This document shows positions 52,236 through 61,611 of a stretch of 64,000 nt of DNA, piece by piece. A model generated the notes under the pieces. The model searched no databases and was not told where the DNA came from. It was given only the letters and a program-made list of their open reading frames with translations. Numbering within the stretch: the stretch's first letter is position 1; every line of letters starts with the position of its first letter. A program made the position numbers and the translations under genes. The stretch covers positions 24,336 through 88,335 of the forward strand of contig NW_019775868.1 in NCBI RefSeq assembly GCF_001039355.2. The letters are read 5' to 3'. Source of the DNA: Lingula anatina (Eukaryota > Brachiopoda > Lingulata > Lingulida > Lingulidae).

Positions 52236-53100
52236 GCAAGAGCATTAGAGTACATGTATGGGTGTGTGCGTGTTTGAGTGAGAGAGAGAGGAGAAAGAGA
52301 GAGAGGAGAAAGAGAGAAGAAGGCATTTCCGCCGTCTTAGCCTCCTGCGGTATCCAGGATTATTGGTTAAAGAAGCGATCTACACGTCTGTTTACACAGG
52401 GACTACCGACCCGTGGGAGGCAATTATTACACCTGTATCCCAATAAGCCAGACCAAAGCTCTCGGCAGCATTATCGACAGGTACCCCGTCCCCATGCCCA
52501 CCTCTGATGACGACTTCCAACAGATATTCCTCAACTTTCATTTCTCAGGTAAGTTGCTGCAATGACGTATTTGTAAAGTTTTGGACCGATGCCCTCCACT
52601 TCAGCTAATCTGATCCAAATGTAGCAAAAAGAGTTTAATTAACATTCTTGTTAGGCTGTTACACAGAATTAGTCAATTAGATTTTTAAAAAAGATAGAAT
52701 AAAAGACAACTATATAAAAAAAGATATAATGCACATACTAGTGTAAAGTAGTAAATTGCACTTCACGAGTACTTTGAAATATTTGCTTACATTTTAATTT
52801 TTAAAAAATGCATTCTCAGTATCTCAGTTTTGTGACGACAGGTTCCAACGCAGTGCGATCATCAATCAACGGCCATTTGTTTCGCTTCCCAAGGGTTCCC
52901 CCGCAGGTAAAGTAATCACTTTGACATTTAGACGACAATAGAATAGAACATTATAAAATAGAATGGACTTACATGTATTATCGACTGACATAGTTCCAGG
53001 AAAATTGGTCAAACATGCGCGATTTTTTTCTCATCTATTAATGACGTTTTAGGCTTTAAACAAACCGTTGGAGTCACAATCAAGCCAGGCCCCAGTTTCA

Positions 53101-53138
<38 letters not shown>

Positions 53139-55550
53139 AAGTCAGTTTACTAGTTTAGACGACTAGGATTTCCATGAGAATGCTGTAACACTGCTCCTGA
53201 TAGGGTAAAATGTGCCCATGTGACCTCGTAACCTTGGTAATTAAGTTCTTAGCTGGGGAACCTGACTTAAGTTTTTTGTGAAGCAGCGGCCAATACACAC
53301 TTCACATATGCTGTGATATGAACGTGATCATTAATTGTTTGAAGTTGCCTTTTGATGTTTGTTTCTAGTTGTATCCGGACCAGGATCCTCTCTATGAGTG
53401 TGATGAGCCCTGTACAGGAGATTGCTACTGTACGTATTCAGAGAAACTGAAGTTAAACAACGTCATACAGATCGTCATAATGAACATGGGGATAGGTGAG
53501 ACACATTGTTTACAATCGGTTCATAGCATTCACACATAATTAAGGTCAGACACATTGTCTACATTCGTTTGAAAGCATTCATAAATAAGTAAGGTAAGAC
53601 ACATTGTTTACATTCGTTTCATAGCATTCACACATAATTAAGGTCAGACACATTGTCTACATTCGTTTGAAAGCATTCATAAATAAGTAAGGTAAGCCAC
53701 ATTTTTCGACATTCGTTTCTAAGCATTAATAAATACGTAAGGTAAGAGACATTCTCTGCATTCGCTTCATGGAATAATAGACACATAAAGGAGTAAGAAA
53801 TAACTAGGTACTTAGACCCCATTCCCATTACTAGATCGATATAGCAGGATCGACCCATCTCAATCTCGCTAAATTGCTTTGAGCTTAAGCGGCTCTGATG
53901 TCTGTCACGCCTACTGAAGCTGTTAGAGGGAAATAAACTGTCGTTAAGCCAGGCCCCAGTTTCCTACTGAAGCTGTTAGAGGGAAATAAACTGTCGTTAA
54001 GCAGCTTCAGTAGGCGTGCCAGAAATATAAGCTGCGTAAGCTGAGGCTTCATTCACATGCAATGTCTATTTTCTAAATTCTATTTTCTATTCGCGGTATG
54101 TCTTATGATCACGGTCTGTGCTCTGAATATCCCGCGGCGTAATTACTGGTAGCCGCAATAATCCTGGATACCGCAGTTACTAAAAGTTACTATAAGTAAC
54201 TGGCTCGCGCTGCCAGTAATTACGCGGCGGGATATTCAGGGCACAGACCGTGATCATAAGATAGCGCGAATAGAAAATAGATTTTTAGAAAATAGACATT
54301 GCATGTGAACGAAGCCTGAGATTTAGCGGTTCTGGCCTACGTGACTGACTTTGTCCGATATATTTCACATATTTGTTCGATATTTCAGGTCAGCCGGGAA
54401 CCGCTCATCCAGTCCACATTCACGGCCACCACTTCCACGTGCTCAAGATAGGCTACCCACAATACGACAGCGACTTCCGGTTCCTGGCCGACACCGACGA
54501 TATCAGGTGTAAGGACCCCTTCTGCAGCAGCGCTGAGTGGAGCGATGCCACCTGGGATGACTACACAGTATGGAACAACACTGCCAGGCGAATTAGACCG
54601 CCTGATGTTAACGCCAACGCCAACACTAACACCAGTGACGTCGGGGCAGGTGACGTTGGAGCAGGTGGCGTCGGGGCAGGTGGCGTCGGGGCAGCGGAGC
54701 CGTGGATTCCGGAGATAAACGTGATCGACCCGCCCTTGAAGGATACCGTGGTCGTACCGGTAGGAGGGTACGTGGTGGTTCGCTTCCGGGCGGACAACCC
54801 AGGTATGTTTTTTTCTGATTTTTGTACAAAGTTCGGTGACTTGTAGGCCCATGAGGCCGATTGATTTGTATAACTATATTGCACGTTAATAAATAAAAAC
54901 TATACTATCACACGTCAATAAATAAAAACTATACTATCACACGTTAATAAATAAAAACTATACTAGTATACTGTAAAGTGGTGACCAGATAACGTACAGT
55001 GATCGGTTCCAAACGATTTAACAGACAGCTGAGAGCTCCTTTAAAGTTGCCTCTGTTTTAAAGAATATCACTTTTAAAGTACGGTTCACTTGATGTCATT
55101 TAATCGGCAAAATAGTTGTCTTATTTAATTTTTAATTTAGTTAATTTTATATCAATTCTGATTAATATTATAGAAATAGGGGGGGGGGCAATATTGTTTT
55201 TTGTTATCTCAAATAATTAATTATTTGACCAATTTAGTATTTGTACCTAGATAATTGTTTTCTTGTTTCCAGGCTGGTGGTTTGTTCACTGTCATATAGA
55301 GGTCCACACAGTAGAAGGGATGGCTATGGTCCTCCAGGAGGGGGAACAGTCAGAAATGCCCCCAGTACCCAGTAAAATCCCAAAGTGTGCCAATTTCGAG
55401 ATGAACGATAAAGAGTTCGACGAGGCACTGCAATGGAAACCAAATGTCGCTAATCTAGGGAGCTCGAAAGCCTCTGGCGCAGCGGCTACTCGTTTTCATA
55501 GTCTCCCTCGTCTACTAATACCTACATTATGTTTTCTATACAGTTGGTAG
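44070..55550 (+). CDS. Multicopper oxidase (laccase-like), secreted, probably GPI-anchored
   Basis: Thirteen plus-strand exons in frame, 798 aa: 44070-44370, 45942-46042, 46507-46652, 47733-47847, 48764-48983, 50467-50618, 51355-51546, 51842-51978, 52400-52548, 52842-52906, 53369-53495, 54389-54802, 55273-55550. Signal peptide at aa 1-26. Copper sites: HWHG (151-154), HWYHAH (192-197), HPVHIHGH (575-582) and [12 protein letters not shown] (712-723), the last giving the type 1 Cys713 and axial Met723. All ligand positions are filled, so an active oxidase is expected, using O2 to oxidise phenols or metal ions. The C-terminus ([11 protein letters not shown], then [12 protein letters not shown]) fits a GPI signal. 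Exon 12 contains an unusual insert of [10 protein letters not shown] repeats before the last ligand motif. In invertebrates such enzymes act in tanning, pigmentation or iron handling; which applies here is unknown. Confidence 0.94.
44740..45220. repeat. Dispersed repeat, copy 2, interrupted by a MITE
   Basis: Matches 41480-41828 in order, but between TCTGG and TTACGCCCCTG carries the palindromic element at 45052-45202. Confidence 0.85.
45052..45202. mobile_element. Palindromic CCGTATCTC MITE, copy 1
   Basis: 151 bp. Ends GGGCCCCGTATCTC and GAGATACGGGACCC are inverted repeats. CTGG flanks both sides, whereas the empty repeat copy at 41480 has one CTGG, so a duplication of at least 4 bp is likely. 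In intron 1 of the oxidase gene. Confidence 0.85.
45793..45941 (+). repeat. Tandem copies of an acceptor region in oxidase intron 1
   Basis: A unit of about 65-70 bp recurs: TTCTCCAGATCTTGACAAC near 45799, TTCTCCCGATCTGGACGAC near 45867, and the real acceptor TCTCTCCAGATCTTGATGAC at 45934. The middle copy has lost its AG; the first retains CAG. Confidence 0.7.
46255..46484. mobile_element. hAT-like element ending GGATCCGCCCCTG
   Basis: Right end GGATCCGCCCCTG is the inverse of the CAGGGGCGGAT family end; the left end CAGTGGATTAAGACGGGG is degenerate. ATATT lies on the left and AATATT on the right, compatible with a 5-bp duplication. In oxidase intron 2. Confidence 0.6.
46828..46975. mobile_element. 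Palindromic CCGTATCTC MITE, copy 2
   Basis: 148 bp with ends GGGCTCCGTATCTCG / CGAGATACGGAGCCC; each half contains GCGCACGTGCGC, which is itself a palindrome with an E-box. In oxidase intron 3. Confidence 0.88.
47143..47310. mobile_element. 168-bp MITE, CAGGGGCGGAT family, copy 1
   Basis: Starts CAGGGGCGGATC and ends AAATCTGCCCCTG. CTTTG on both sides is a 5-bp target duplication. Same length as, and very similar to, 48994-49161. In oxidase intron 3. Confidence 0.92.
47480..47519. repeat. (AG)n microsatellite
   Basis: Twenty AG units in oxidase intron 3. Confidence 0.95.
48279..48420. mobile_element. Partial copy of the CAGGCCCGTAGCC MITE
   Basis: Begins ACAGGCCCGTAGCCAGCAAT like the complete element at 21914; the matching right end is not found. 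In oxidase intron 4. Confidence 0.65.
48994..49161. mobile_element. 168-bp MITE, CAGGGGCGGAT family, copy 2, next to a splice donor
   Basis: Starts CAGGGGCGTATC, ends AAATCCGCCCCTG, flanked by GTGTT on both sides (5-bp duplication). The left duplicate begins at intron position +6 of the exon 5 donor (48984), so the element starts at +11. Confidence 0.92.
49171..49199. repeat. Poly-T tract
   Basis: 29 T in a row just after the MITE in oxidase intron 5. Confidence 0.95.
50811..51028. mobile_element. MITE, ATCGATCT family, copy 2
   Basis: About 218 bp with ends GACCCCATTCCC and GGGGATACGCCC and internal AGATCGATCT arms. TTA flanks both sides, a 3-bp target duplication typical of PIF/Harbinger-type elements. 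In oxidase intron 6. Confidence 0.88.
52195..52233. repeat. (TG)n microsatellite
   Basis: About 19 TG units in oxidase intron 8, followed by a GA-rich stretch to 52320. Confidence 0.95.
53088..53292. mobile_element. Fold-back element with poly-A expanded arm
   Basis: Left arm CCCCAGTTTCAC, a 35-base A run (53102-53136), then TTAAGTCAG; right arm, read inverted, GCTGCTTCACAAAAAACTTAAGTCAG. The A run is an expansion of the A6 in the opposite arm. In oxidase intron 10. Confidence 0.7.
53494..53790 (+). repeat. 49-bp minisatellite starting at the exon 11 donor
   Basis: Six units at 49-50 bp spacing around ACACATTGTCTACATTCG. The first contains the real donor GGTGAGA; the others carry GGTCAGA, GGTAAGA, GGTCAGA, GGTAAGC and GGTAAGA at the same place. 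Confidence 0.88.
53812..54036. mobile_element. Diverged ATCGATCT-type MITE with internal duplication
   Basis: Starts after TTA with GACCCCATTCCCATTACTAG, then ATCGATATAGCAGGATCGAC. CTACTGAAGCTGTTAGAGGG occurs twice and inverted (CTTCAGTAG) near the end, giving a fold-back core. In oxidase intron 11. Confidence 0.6.
54042..54320. mobile_element. Fold-back element, GGCTTCGTTCACATG family
   Basis: 279 bp forming a near-complete palindrome: CTGAGGCTTCATTCACATGC at the left and GCATGTGAACGAAGCCTGAG at the right, with TTATGATCACGGTCTGTG and its inverse inside. It ends about 70 bp before oxidase exon 12. Confidence 0.87.
54882..54966. repeat. 29-bp tandem repeat, three units
   Basis: Unit AATAAATAAAAACTATACTA plus TCACACGTT, three copies, in oxidase intron 12. 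Confidence 0.9.
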
Positions 55551-55770
55551 ATGATTTGAAATGAAAGGACTGTCTTTTAAAGACGTGCGGTCTTTCCCTA
55601 TGTCTTTATCATCATCTATCCCTCAAGTCAATTAGACGTGATTGGATGGGCCTCTACTACATGACAACGCACTGTGTTGATAAAAACATCCGGGAAGTAA
55701 TGTTTTACTATTCAGAGAAGAATTTCAGCAGCTATATAATGTTTTAAGAATGAGGTGTTTTTTTCTCCAG

Positions 55771-55888
55771 TCAACAGCTTAATATTGAAACAGCTTTACC
55801 TCCAATATCATCCCCTGATCAAGATGTCCTGTTAGACATCGAAATATTGGAGGTACTGTAAAACTATTTCAATATTAAGCTGTTGACT
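55771..55888. repeat. Hairpin-forming inverted repeat after the oxidase stop
   Basis: Arms AGTCAACAGCTTAATATTGA and its inverse TCAATATTAAGCTGTTGACT enclose a second inverted pair (TACCTCCAATAT / ATATTGGAGGTA). Total 118 bp, about 220 nt after the stop codon, perhaps inside the 3' UTR. Confidence 0.85.
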
Positions 55889-57789
55889 AAAGGAAATTTT
55901 ACTGCATTCTTAATATTGTACTATGTTTAAAACTAATTCATGAAGTGTTATATTTTCATTAACAGTCTTCTAAGCAACACCTTATTAGCAACCTACGAAT
56001 CGGAAAAAAATCGCACTTTTTTCTCAGTAACACTTGCAGCACCAACATTTACTAGTCCGTCGCTCTCGTCCAGCCTCTTTTATTACCGTACAAACTGTAC
56101 ACTACGTCTCTGTATGTTGTATTTTGAGGTCAAAGAGCTCATTCACAACGGATGAGCCGCGGCCTAACTGATCCGCCGACTAAATAAGGCCGACCCCTCT
56201 TAAAAGCAAGCCAACTAATCCCCTCATGGTCTCCCCGCCATCACATTCGCCATTAAACGGATTAAATCTCGATCCCGAGTTTCAATTGCTGGGCTCCTGC
56301 TTCATGTGGATCGGCCATATTTCGTCCGCGGATCAGTTAGTACGCGGATCAACTTGTTTCGAATGCGCTCAAACCCTCTCTTCCCTGTAGTTGATTATGG
56401 AAAATGACGACCATTTTCCAGTGCTATGAAATACCCACTGAGCGTATGATTGGTTTAAATTATTAATATAACTAAGTGTTGTTATGTCATTACTAAGTAT
56501 ATGTATTTATATTATGACATGAGTTTTGTTACATTTAACAATTCCTTTTTTTTTCGTACTAAGTGTCTCCATACATGTATATGCATATCTTGTCGCGTAT
56601 AACTTGCAACGTCGTTAAAGGGATAATATCTCTTCGTTCTAACCAAAAATGAATTTTCCTAGAGTAAACAACAATTTTCCCATGCTTACCAATGGTTAAT
56701 GAATCCATTTTTACATTCAAAGTTAGTCCCTGTTTTTTTTCTAAAAACCTTTTTTTTTTGTAAAAATCTCTTAAGAGATTATAACAGAGTATAGCCATCA
56801 ATGAAGGTCACATGGTCAGATGACAAGCTCAGATATCAGAATAATAGCTATAACTACCGTTTATGTGGTAAAACAGAATATAATATATTTGTATGAATTG
56901 TTCACAATTTTTTTTATTGTGAAATATAGATCTCATACGAAGAGTTATTATCCCTTTAAACTGTTGAGATAATTGCAAGTCAACAGAATATTGGAATTTT
57001 CTTTCTGTCCCATTGCCTGAAAATTTTCACTCGTCAGTGGGACCCATGAGACATCAAGGTATCCTATCCGGGATTTTCCAGGTAGATAGAATTTTCCTCG
57101 AAAAAAAAAAACATTTTCGCCTTTTCTACTCCAGTGCACAGTGTTTTATATATCGTATAGAACTCTCTCAGTTTAACCGTTACATGTATGTCTTCCTGCA
57201 CATATCAAAAGGGAATATCTTTTTATTTTTATTATTTATTATTTTAATTACTTTTATTTAAATAGATTTATCATTTTAAGGTCTGCAATAGGAAAATGTG
57301 TTAGCATTGCACCGTATATTGAAAAAGAAAATATAACTTTGGATTATTTTCCAACTCAGGTGATTTATTAGTTATATAATATAATCTTTATATTATATTA
57401 TATAATACAATCTTTATTTAGCACTAAAATGTGTATACGTTACATTTTACAGGCTCTTCACTGGTCATAACAACTTTACAACAACTATACAAATCTATAC
57501 TCGTTTGCTCGTTTGCTCCCTTGCACAACAATGACTTAAGACTAATATTATAGACAACCACGACGCACATTGCACCCCAAAGTGCATATTTGAAATTAAA
57601 GATAAATAAAACAATTTGAATGAAATATGACTGTCTTGTTGGCAAAATATGTACAGGACACTCTTCATCTTGATTTTGTTTCTTTTATATTAGCCTTCCG
57701 AAATGCTTTTTTTTTCAAATCTGTAAGCAGTACGTCACTCTATATTTCTCAACACCGTCTAAATAATTTTATATGCATACATCAGAGCT

Positions 57790-58087
57790 GGGCTCCGTAT
57801 CTCGGCAAGTTCGCTATGTTGCGCACGTGCGCAAGTATCTCGATTCCATGGCCCCGTATCTCGAAATAAAATCGGTTATGGAATCGAGACACTAACGCTC
57901 GTGCGCAACATAGGGAACCTTTCGAGATACGGAGCCCAGGCCCCGTATCTCGAAAGCATCGCGTATTGCGAATCTCTATATCAAATAGAGGCTACAATGT
58001 ATTATATGGGACGAGTATGGGAGAGTTATGGAATCGAGACGCTTGCGCACGTGCGCAACACAGCGAAGCTTTCGAGATACGGGGCCC
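57790..58087. mobile_element. Two palindromic CCGTATCTC MITEs back to back
   Basis: First element 57790-57937 (GGGCTCCGTATCTCG to CGAGATACGGAGCCC), second about 57938-58087 (GGCCCCGTATCTCGAAAG to CGAGATACGGGGCCC). They interrupt a tRNA-array unit: the second unit reads through without them near 59010-59030. Confidence 0.87.
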
Positions 58088-58167
58088 AGGTCTATACTTC
58101 ACAGCGGCTTTGGTGATATTTTGAGGATGTGAAATTAACCGAAAACAAAAATAACTAATAGATAAAG

Positions 58168-58239
58168 TAGCAGAGCTAGGTTTCGATCCTAGGACCTCGG
58201 GGTTATGGGCCCCGCACGCTTCCACTGCGCCACTCTGCT
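58168..58239 (-). tRNA. tRNA-iMet-CAT: Initiator tRNA-Met (CAT), copy 1
   Basis: 72 nt with full cloverleaf: acceptor AGCAGAG/CTCTGCT, D stem GCGC/GCGT, anticodon stem CGGGG/CCCCG with loop CCCATAA, T stem CTAGG/CCTAG with loop ATCGAAA, discriminator A. The A54 and A60 of ATCGAAA mark the eukaryotic initiator. No CCA encoded, as expected. The A and B boxes are internal. Confidence 0.95.
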
Positions 58240-58497
58240 GTCATAGACATTGCTTGGCAGTATCTTAAGTTTATTCAACGAATTTTTTGATGCAACACCT
58301 TGTTTTCGGGGCTGTGCGGAACTTCCTTCTACCGGGGCGACAGATATTTTATCACATTTTACACCAGCCACACTTAGAAGATTGACAGTATTTAACCAGA
58401 GGCATTATCTGTGAATATCTGGTGAAAATTCAACGTTTGGTCCTGGTAGAGGGTACTTATAGTACGGAACGTACCAGTTTAGCCATGTTTGTCTTAG

Positions 58498-58711
58498 GGC
58501 GCATTCACATGGATTTTAGATCGATCTATCCCCGCGGGTAGTCTCACTAGATTACTGTCAGATAAACCGAATTAAATGTCCGTCCCGCCTTCTACAAGCT
58601 GTAAGGGGGTAATTAACTTTCGTGCCTGCTCGACTGGCAGCTATTTAGCGTGAACCCCCAGTTAGTTAGGTCGATCTAGTTGGATCGGTCTAATCTCTGG
58701 GAATGGGGTCT
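58498..58711. mobile_element. MITE, ATCGATCT family, copy 3 (inverted)
   Basis: Inverted relative to the other copies; its left end reads GGGCGCATTCACATGGATTT. TTA on both sides. Inserted between tRNA copies 1 and 2. Confidence 0.86.
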
Positions 58712-59106
58712 TAGCTGACGCAATAAAATGATAAGAAAATGAAAAAGTTCACCAGCTGGAAAATATTAATGAGAGCCACGGGGCTTGAAATATCTCAGTA
58801 TATGCAGTTGACCATGCTGGTGGTTCTTTTATTCAGGTGAATTATTTTCTTTTGTGAACTTGTCGTGATCAGTAATGAAATTTCGTGTAATTGTAAAAGC
58901 AGGGCGTATTTCATCATTACTGTTTTTAAAATAATTTAAGCATTTTTCCTTTCAAACAGCAGTACGTCACGTCAAGTCTTCGCGCTCCTTCTAAATAATT
59001 TTATATGCAAACAACATGCGACATGGTTTATACTTCAAAGCGACTTTGGTGATGATTAGTAGGTTTGGAATAGACAGGAAAAAAAGGAACGTACCAAAAC
59101 TAATTC

Positions 59107-59178
59107 TACCAGGGATAAGTTTCGATTCTGGGATCTGGGGGTTATGGGCCCCGCACGCTTCCACTGCGCCACTCTGCT
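59107..59178 (-). pseudogene. Initiator tRNA-Met pseudogene (copy 2)
   Basis: 5' half is intact to the anticodon (GGGGCCCATAACCCC), but the T stem (CCAGA/CTTAT) and the 3' acceptor strand (CCCTGGT) no longer pair. Confidence 0.88.
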
Positions 59179-59381
59179 CTCCTTATAAAAACATTGTCTG
59201 CCTTTTGGTTTTCTCAATGAATTTTCTGAACAAACACCCTGTCCTCGAGACTGTAAGGGACATGGTGGTTAAGACATGCTAACTGAGATAATGAGACGCC
59301 GAAAAATAAAAAAGTTCACCAACTGGAAAATATTAATGAGAGGCCAGGGCTTGTCCCTTGGAGAATTGAACAGAAATATCC

Positions 59382-59415
59382 CAGGGGCGGATCCACGATC
59401 ATTTGAAGGAAGGGG
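59382..59415. mobile_element. End of a CAGGGGCGGATCC element
   Basis: CAGGGGCGGATCCACGATCA followed by AAGGAAGGGG; only the left end is recognisable. Between tRNA copies 2 and 3. Confidence 0.55.
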
Positions 59416-59482
59416 CCAGAGCTGGCATACACTTCGAAGCGACTATTTAAAGTGATAAAACAAAACTAACCAAAATAGATAC

Positions 59483-59554
59483 TAGCAGAGCTAGGTTTCG
59501 ATCGTAGGACCTCGGGGTCATGGGCCCCGCACGCTTCCACTGCGCCACTCTGCT
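59483..59554 (-). tRNA. tRNA-iMet-CAT: Initiator tRNA-Met (CAT), copy 3, slightly degenerate
   Basis: As copy 1 but with one T-stem mismatch (CTACG/CCTAG) and A37 changed to G in the anticodon loop (CCCATGA). The acceptor stem is perfect. May be poorly functional. Confidence 0.75.
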
Positions 59555-59796
59555 TAGGTAAGGGATCCTTTGTTCTCTTTTTTTAAAACCGATTTGGGGG
59601 GATGGGCCTCTCTAAAGTTTTTTTAAAATAATTTTACCATTTCCCTATCTAACAGGTAGACCAAGCCTAGCGTCTCTGCGGTCCGTCTAAAATTTTTTCT
59701 ATGCATACAACACGATTACTGACCCATACTTCAAACGACTTAGGTAATTAGAAGGTTAGAAATAGACGGAAAACAAAAGTAACCAAAAGGAATTGC

Positions 59797-59868
59797 TAGC
59801 AGAGCTAGGTTTCGATCCTAGGACCTCGGGGTTATGGGCCCCGCACGCTTCCACTGCGCCACTCTGCT
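59797..59868 (-). tRNA. tRNA-iMet-CAT: Initiator tRNA-Met (CAT), copy 4
   Basis: Identical in all 72 positions to copy 1, with a perfect cloverleaf, while the flanks have diverged, which suggests selection or gene conversion on the tRNA. Confidence 0.95.
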
Positions 59869-60010
59869 GCTACTATACCTGTTTAGTTGAATCCTAAGTC
59901 TTTTTCATTGAATTTTCTGATGCAATACCTTTTTCTCAGTTCATTATGGAATGTGGTAGTTGAGACATGACAGTGCTCGCCGTCACAATGAGACGATTGA
60001 CAGAACATTA

Positions 60011-61394
60011 CCTTATCGCTGGAAAAATATACACATAAATTTGAATAAATAAATAAATTGTCATACTATTTTTTTATGAGCCCGCCATTGTTTTGGTTGC
60101 TTGTTTATATTTGGTTCGTAGTAATACATGTGACGAGTTTTCACTCTACAACTGTTTTAATAGCAATGTTTAATACTGTGAGAGCTACATGTATAGGCCC
60201 TATGTGTCCTTGTGTCATTGCGTGGAGGGACGAGTGACAGGGATTTTAAATACAGCTTGATTCAAATATTACAAGTTCGTCTCCTGTACATGTAGGCCCT
60301 ACCAATATTCAAACAATGTCGATGTCATAGGCAGGAATCATAGTGACCGAACATTTTTGATTGAAAAAAAAAATAATAAGCATATATTGCAGTAAAATAC
60401 AGGTAGATAAAGATGGAGATTTAATTTTGCATAAGTGAATAACATGCTGATGATCGAATACGAATATGAAAACCTTGAACGTGATCAAAATTCCATCGGA
60501 GCCGTTTACCAATATCACCGCCATCAACGACTCCTAAGAAAATGTTACGCAAACATGCCTTATTTGAAATTTAAAATTAAAATAATCATGTCCAACAAAG
60601 GCTTAAGTGTTTTTAATCGCATTTAAGACCATGCACAGGTAGTTCCGTCCTATCTCAGATATACTAAGACAAAAGTCCACACGCACAGTCATATGTATTA
60701 TACTGTCTCCTTTCGAGTAGCACGTGATACCAGGTACAAAATCTGAAGTGGCCAGCCTTCAGATATATTATTGCGAAATTAACGACCAGTCCATTTGTGT
60801 ATAAATATTATTATTATTGTTGTCGTTACCACCCGCCGTTATACCTTAGTGACAAAACCGCTGTGCGACTCCACTTTGTTGAAGCAAGCGACCCTAACCC
60901 TCTGTCAAAGACTAAGGTGAAAAGTCGTAATAATACCCCGATTCTTCGACAAAAATAAAAAATTCAAGGCTCAAATTTCTGGAGAATTTCCGTACTAAGC
61001 ACCTTGGTCGATAGGCGATTGGGACGGCTCGCTGAATGCTGTGTGGTATTGAACAAAACTACCAGGCGGCGTTTTTACTACGACTTAATGACGTCATACT
61101 ACAGTGAAACTATTTATAGGATGATGGTCGGGTCGCAGCGACGTACTTAACATGACTTACCTGTGAAAGTTTAAGTTTTGGCTTATGTTCTTTCTGTGTT
61201 CTCGTCTTAACAAAGTGAGGACAATGAAAGTGACTGATAAAGGAGAAGAAAATGACGAACTTGGACAATATATCCACAAGCACAGAACAAAGCCTCGAAA
61301 CAGTTACACAAAATTCACTTACTGCCTCTCTTGTGCAACTCAAGCTATTATCACATGTACTAGTTAACCCCAGATTTAACAACCACCGCTATCT
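60011..61394. other. Intergenic, nothing recognised
   Basis: Short reading frames only (for example around 61185-61470), without recognisable domains or convincing splice context. Confidence 0.5.
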
Positions 61395-61611
61395 AAGACC
61401 CCATTTCCAGAGATTAGATCGATCTACTTTAGATCGACCTAACTCCCTGGGGGTTCACGCTAAATAGCTGTCAGCCGGGCGGACACGAATGTTAATTACC
61501 CCCTTACAGCTTGTAGTAGGCGGGACGGACATTTAAGCCGGATTATCTGACAGTAATCTAGTGAAACTCCCCGCGGGGATAGATCGATCTAAAAGCTCTG
61601 GGAATACAGCC
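61395..61611. mobile_element. MITE, ATCGATCT family, copy 4
   Basis: About 217 bp, very similar to the copy at 6067. Flanked by TAA on both sides, a 3-bp duplication. Confidence 0.88.

Larger units (their letters stand above)
57640..60010 (-). repeat. Tandem repeat unit carrying the initiator tRNA copies
   Basis: Shared flanks show duplication of a larger unit. CGTCTAAATAATTTTATATG-like sequence occurs near 57755, 58990 and 59690; TACTTCAAAGCGACTTTGG-like near 58093, 59030, 59430 and 59730; GTTCACCAGCTGGAAAATAT-like near 58747 and 59312. Copies are diverged and broken by MITEs. Confidence 0.8.

Noticed and set aside
54385-54852. 155-codon antisense frame over the oxidase
   Set aside because: Mirror of oxidase exon 12; the sense strand carries the copper-binding motif and splice sites.
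61110-61470. Overlapping frames of 60-90 codons on both strands
   Set aside because: No recognisable domain, signal or splice partner.
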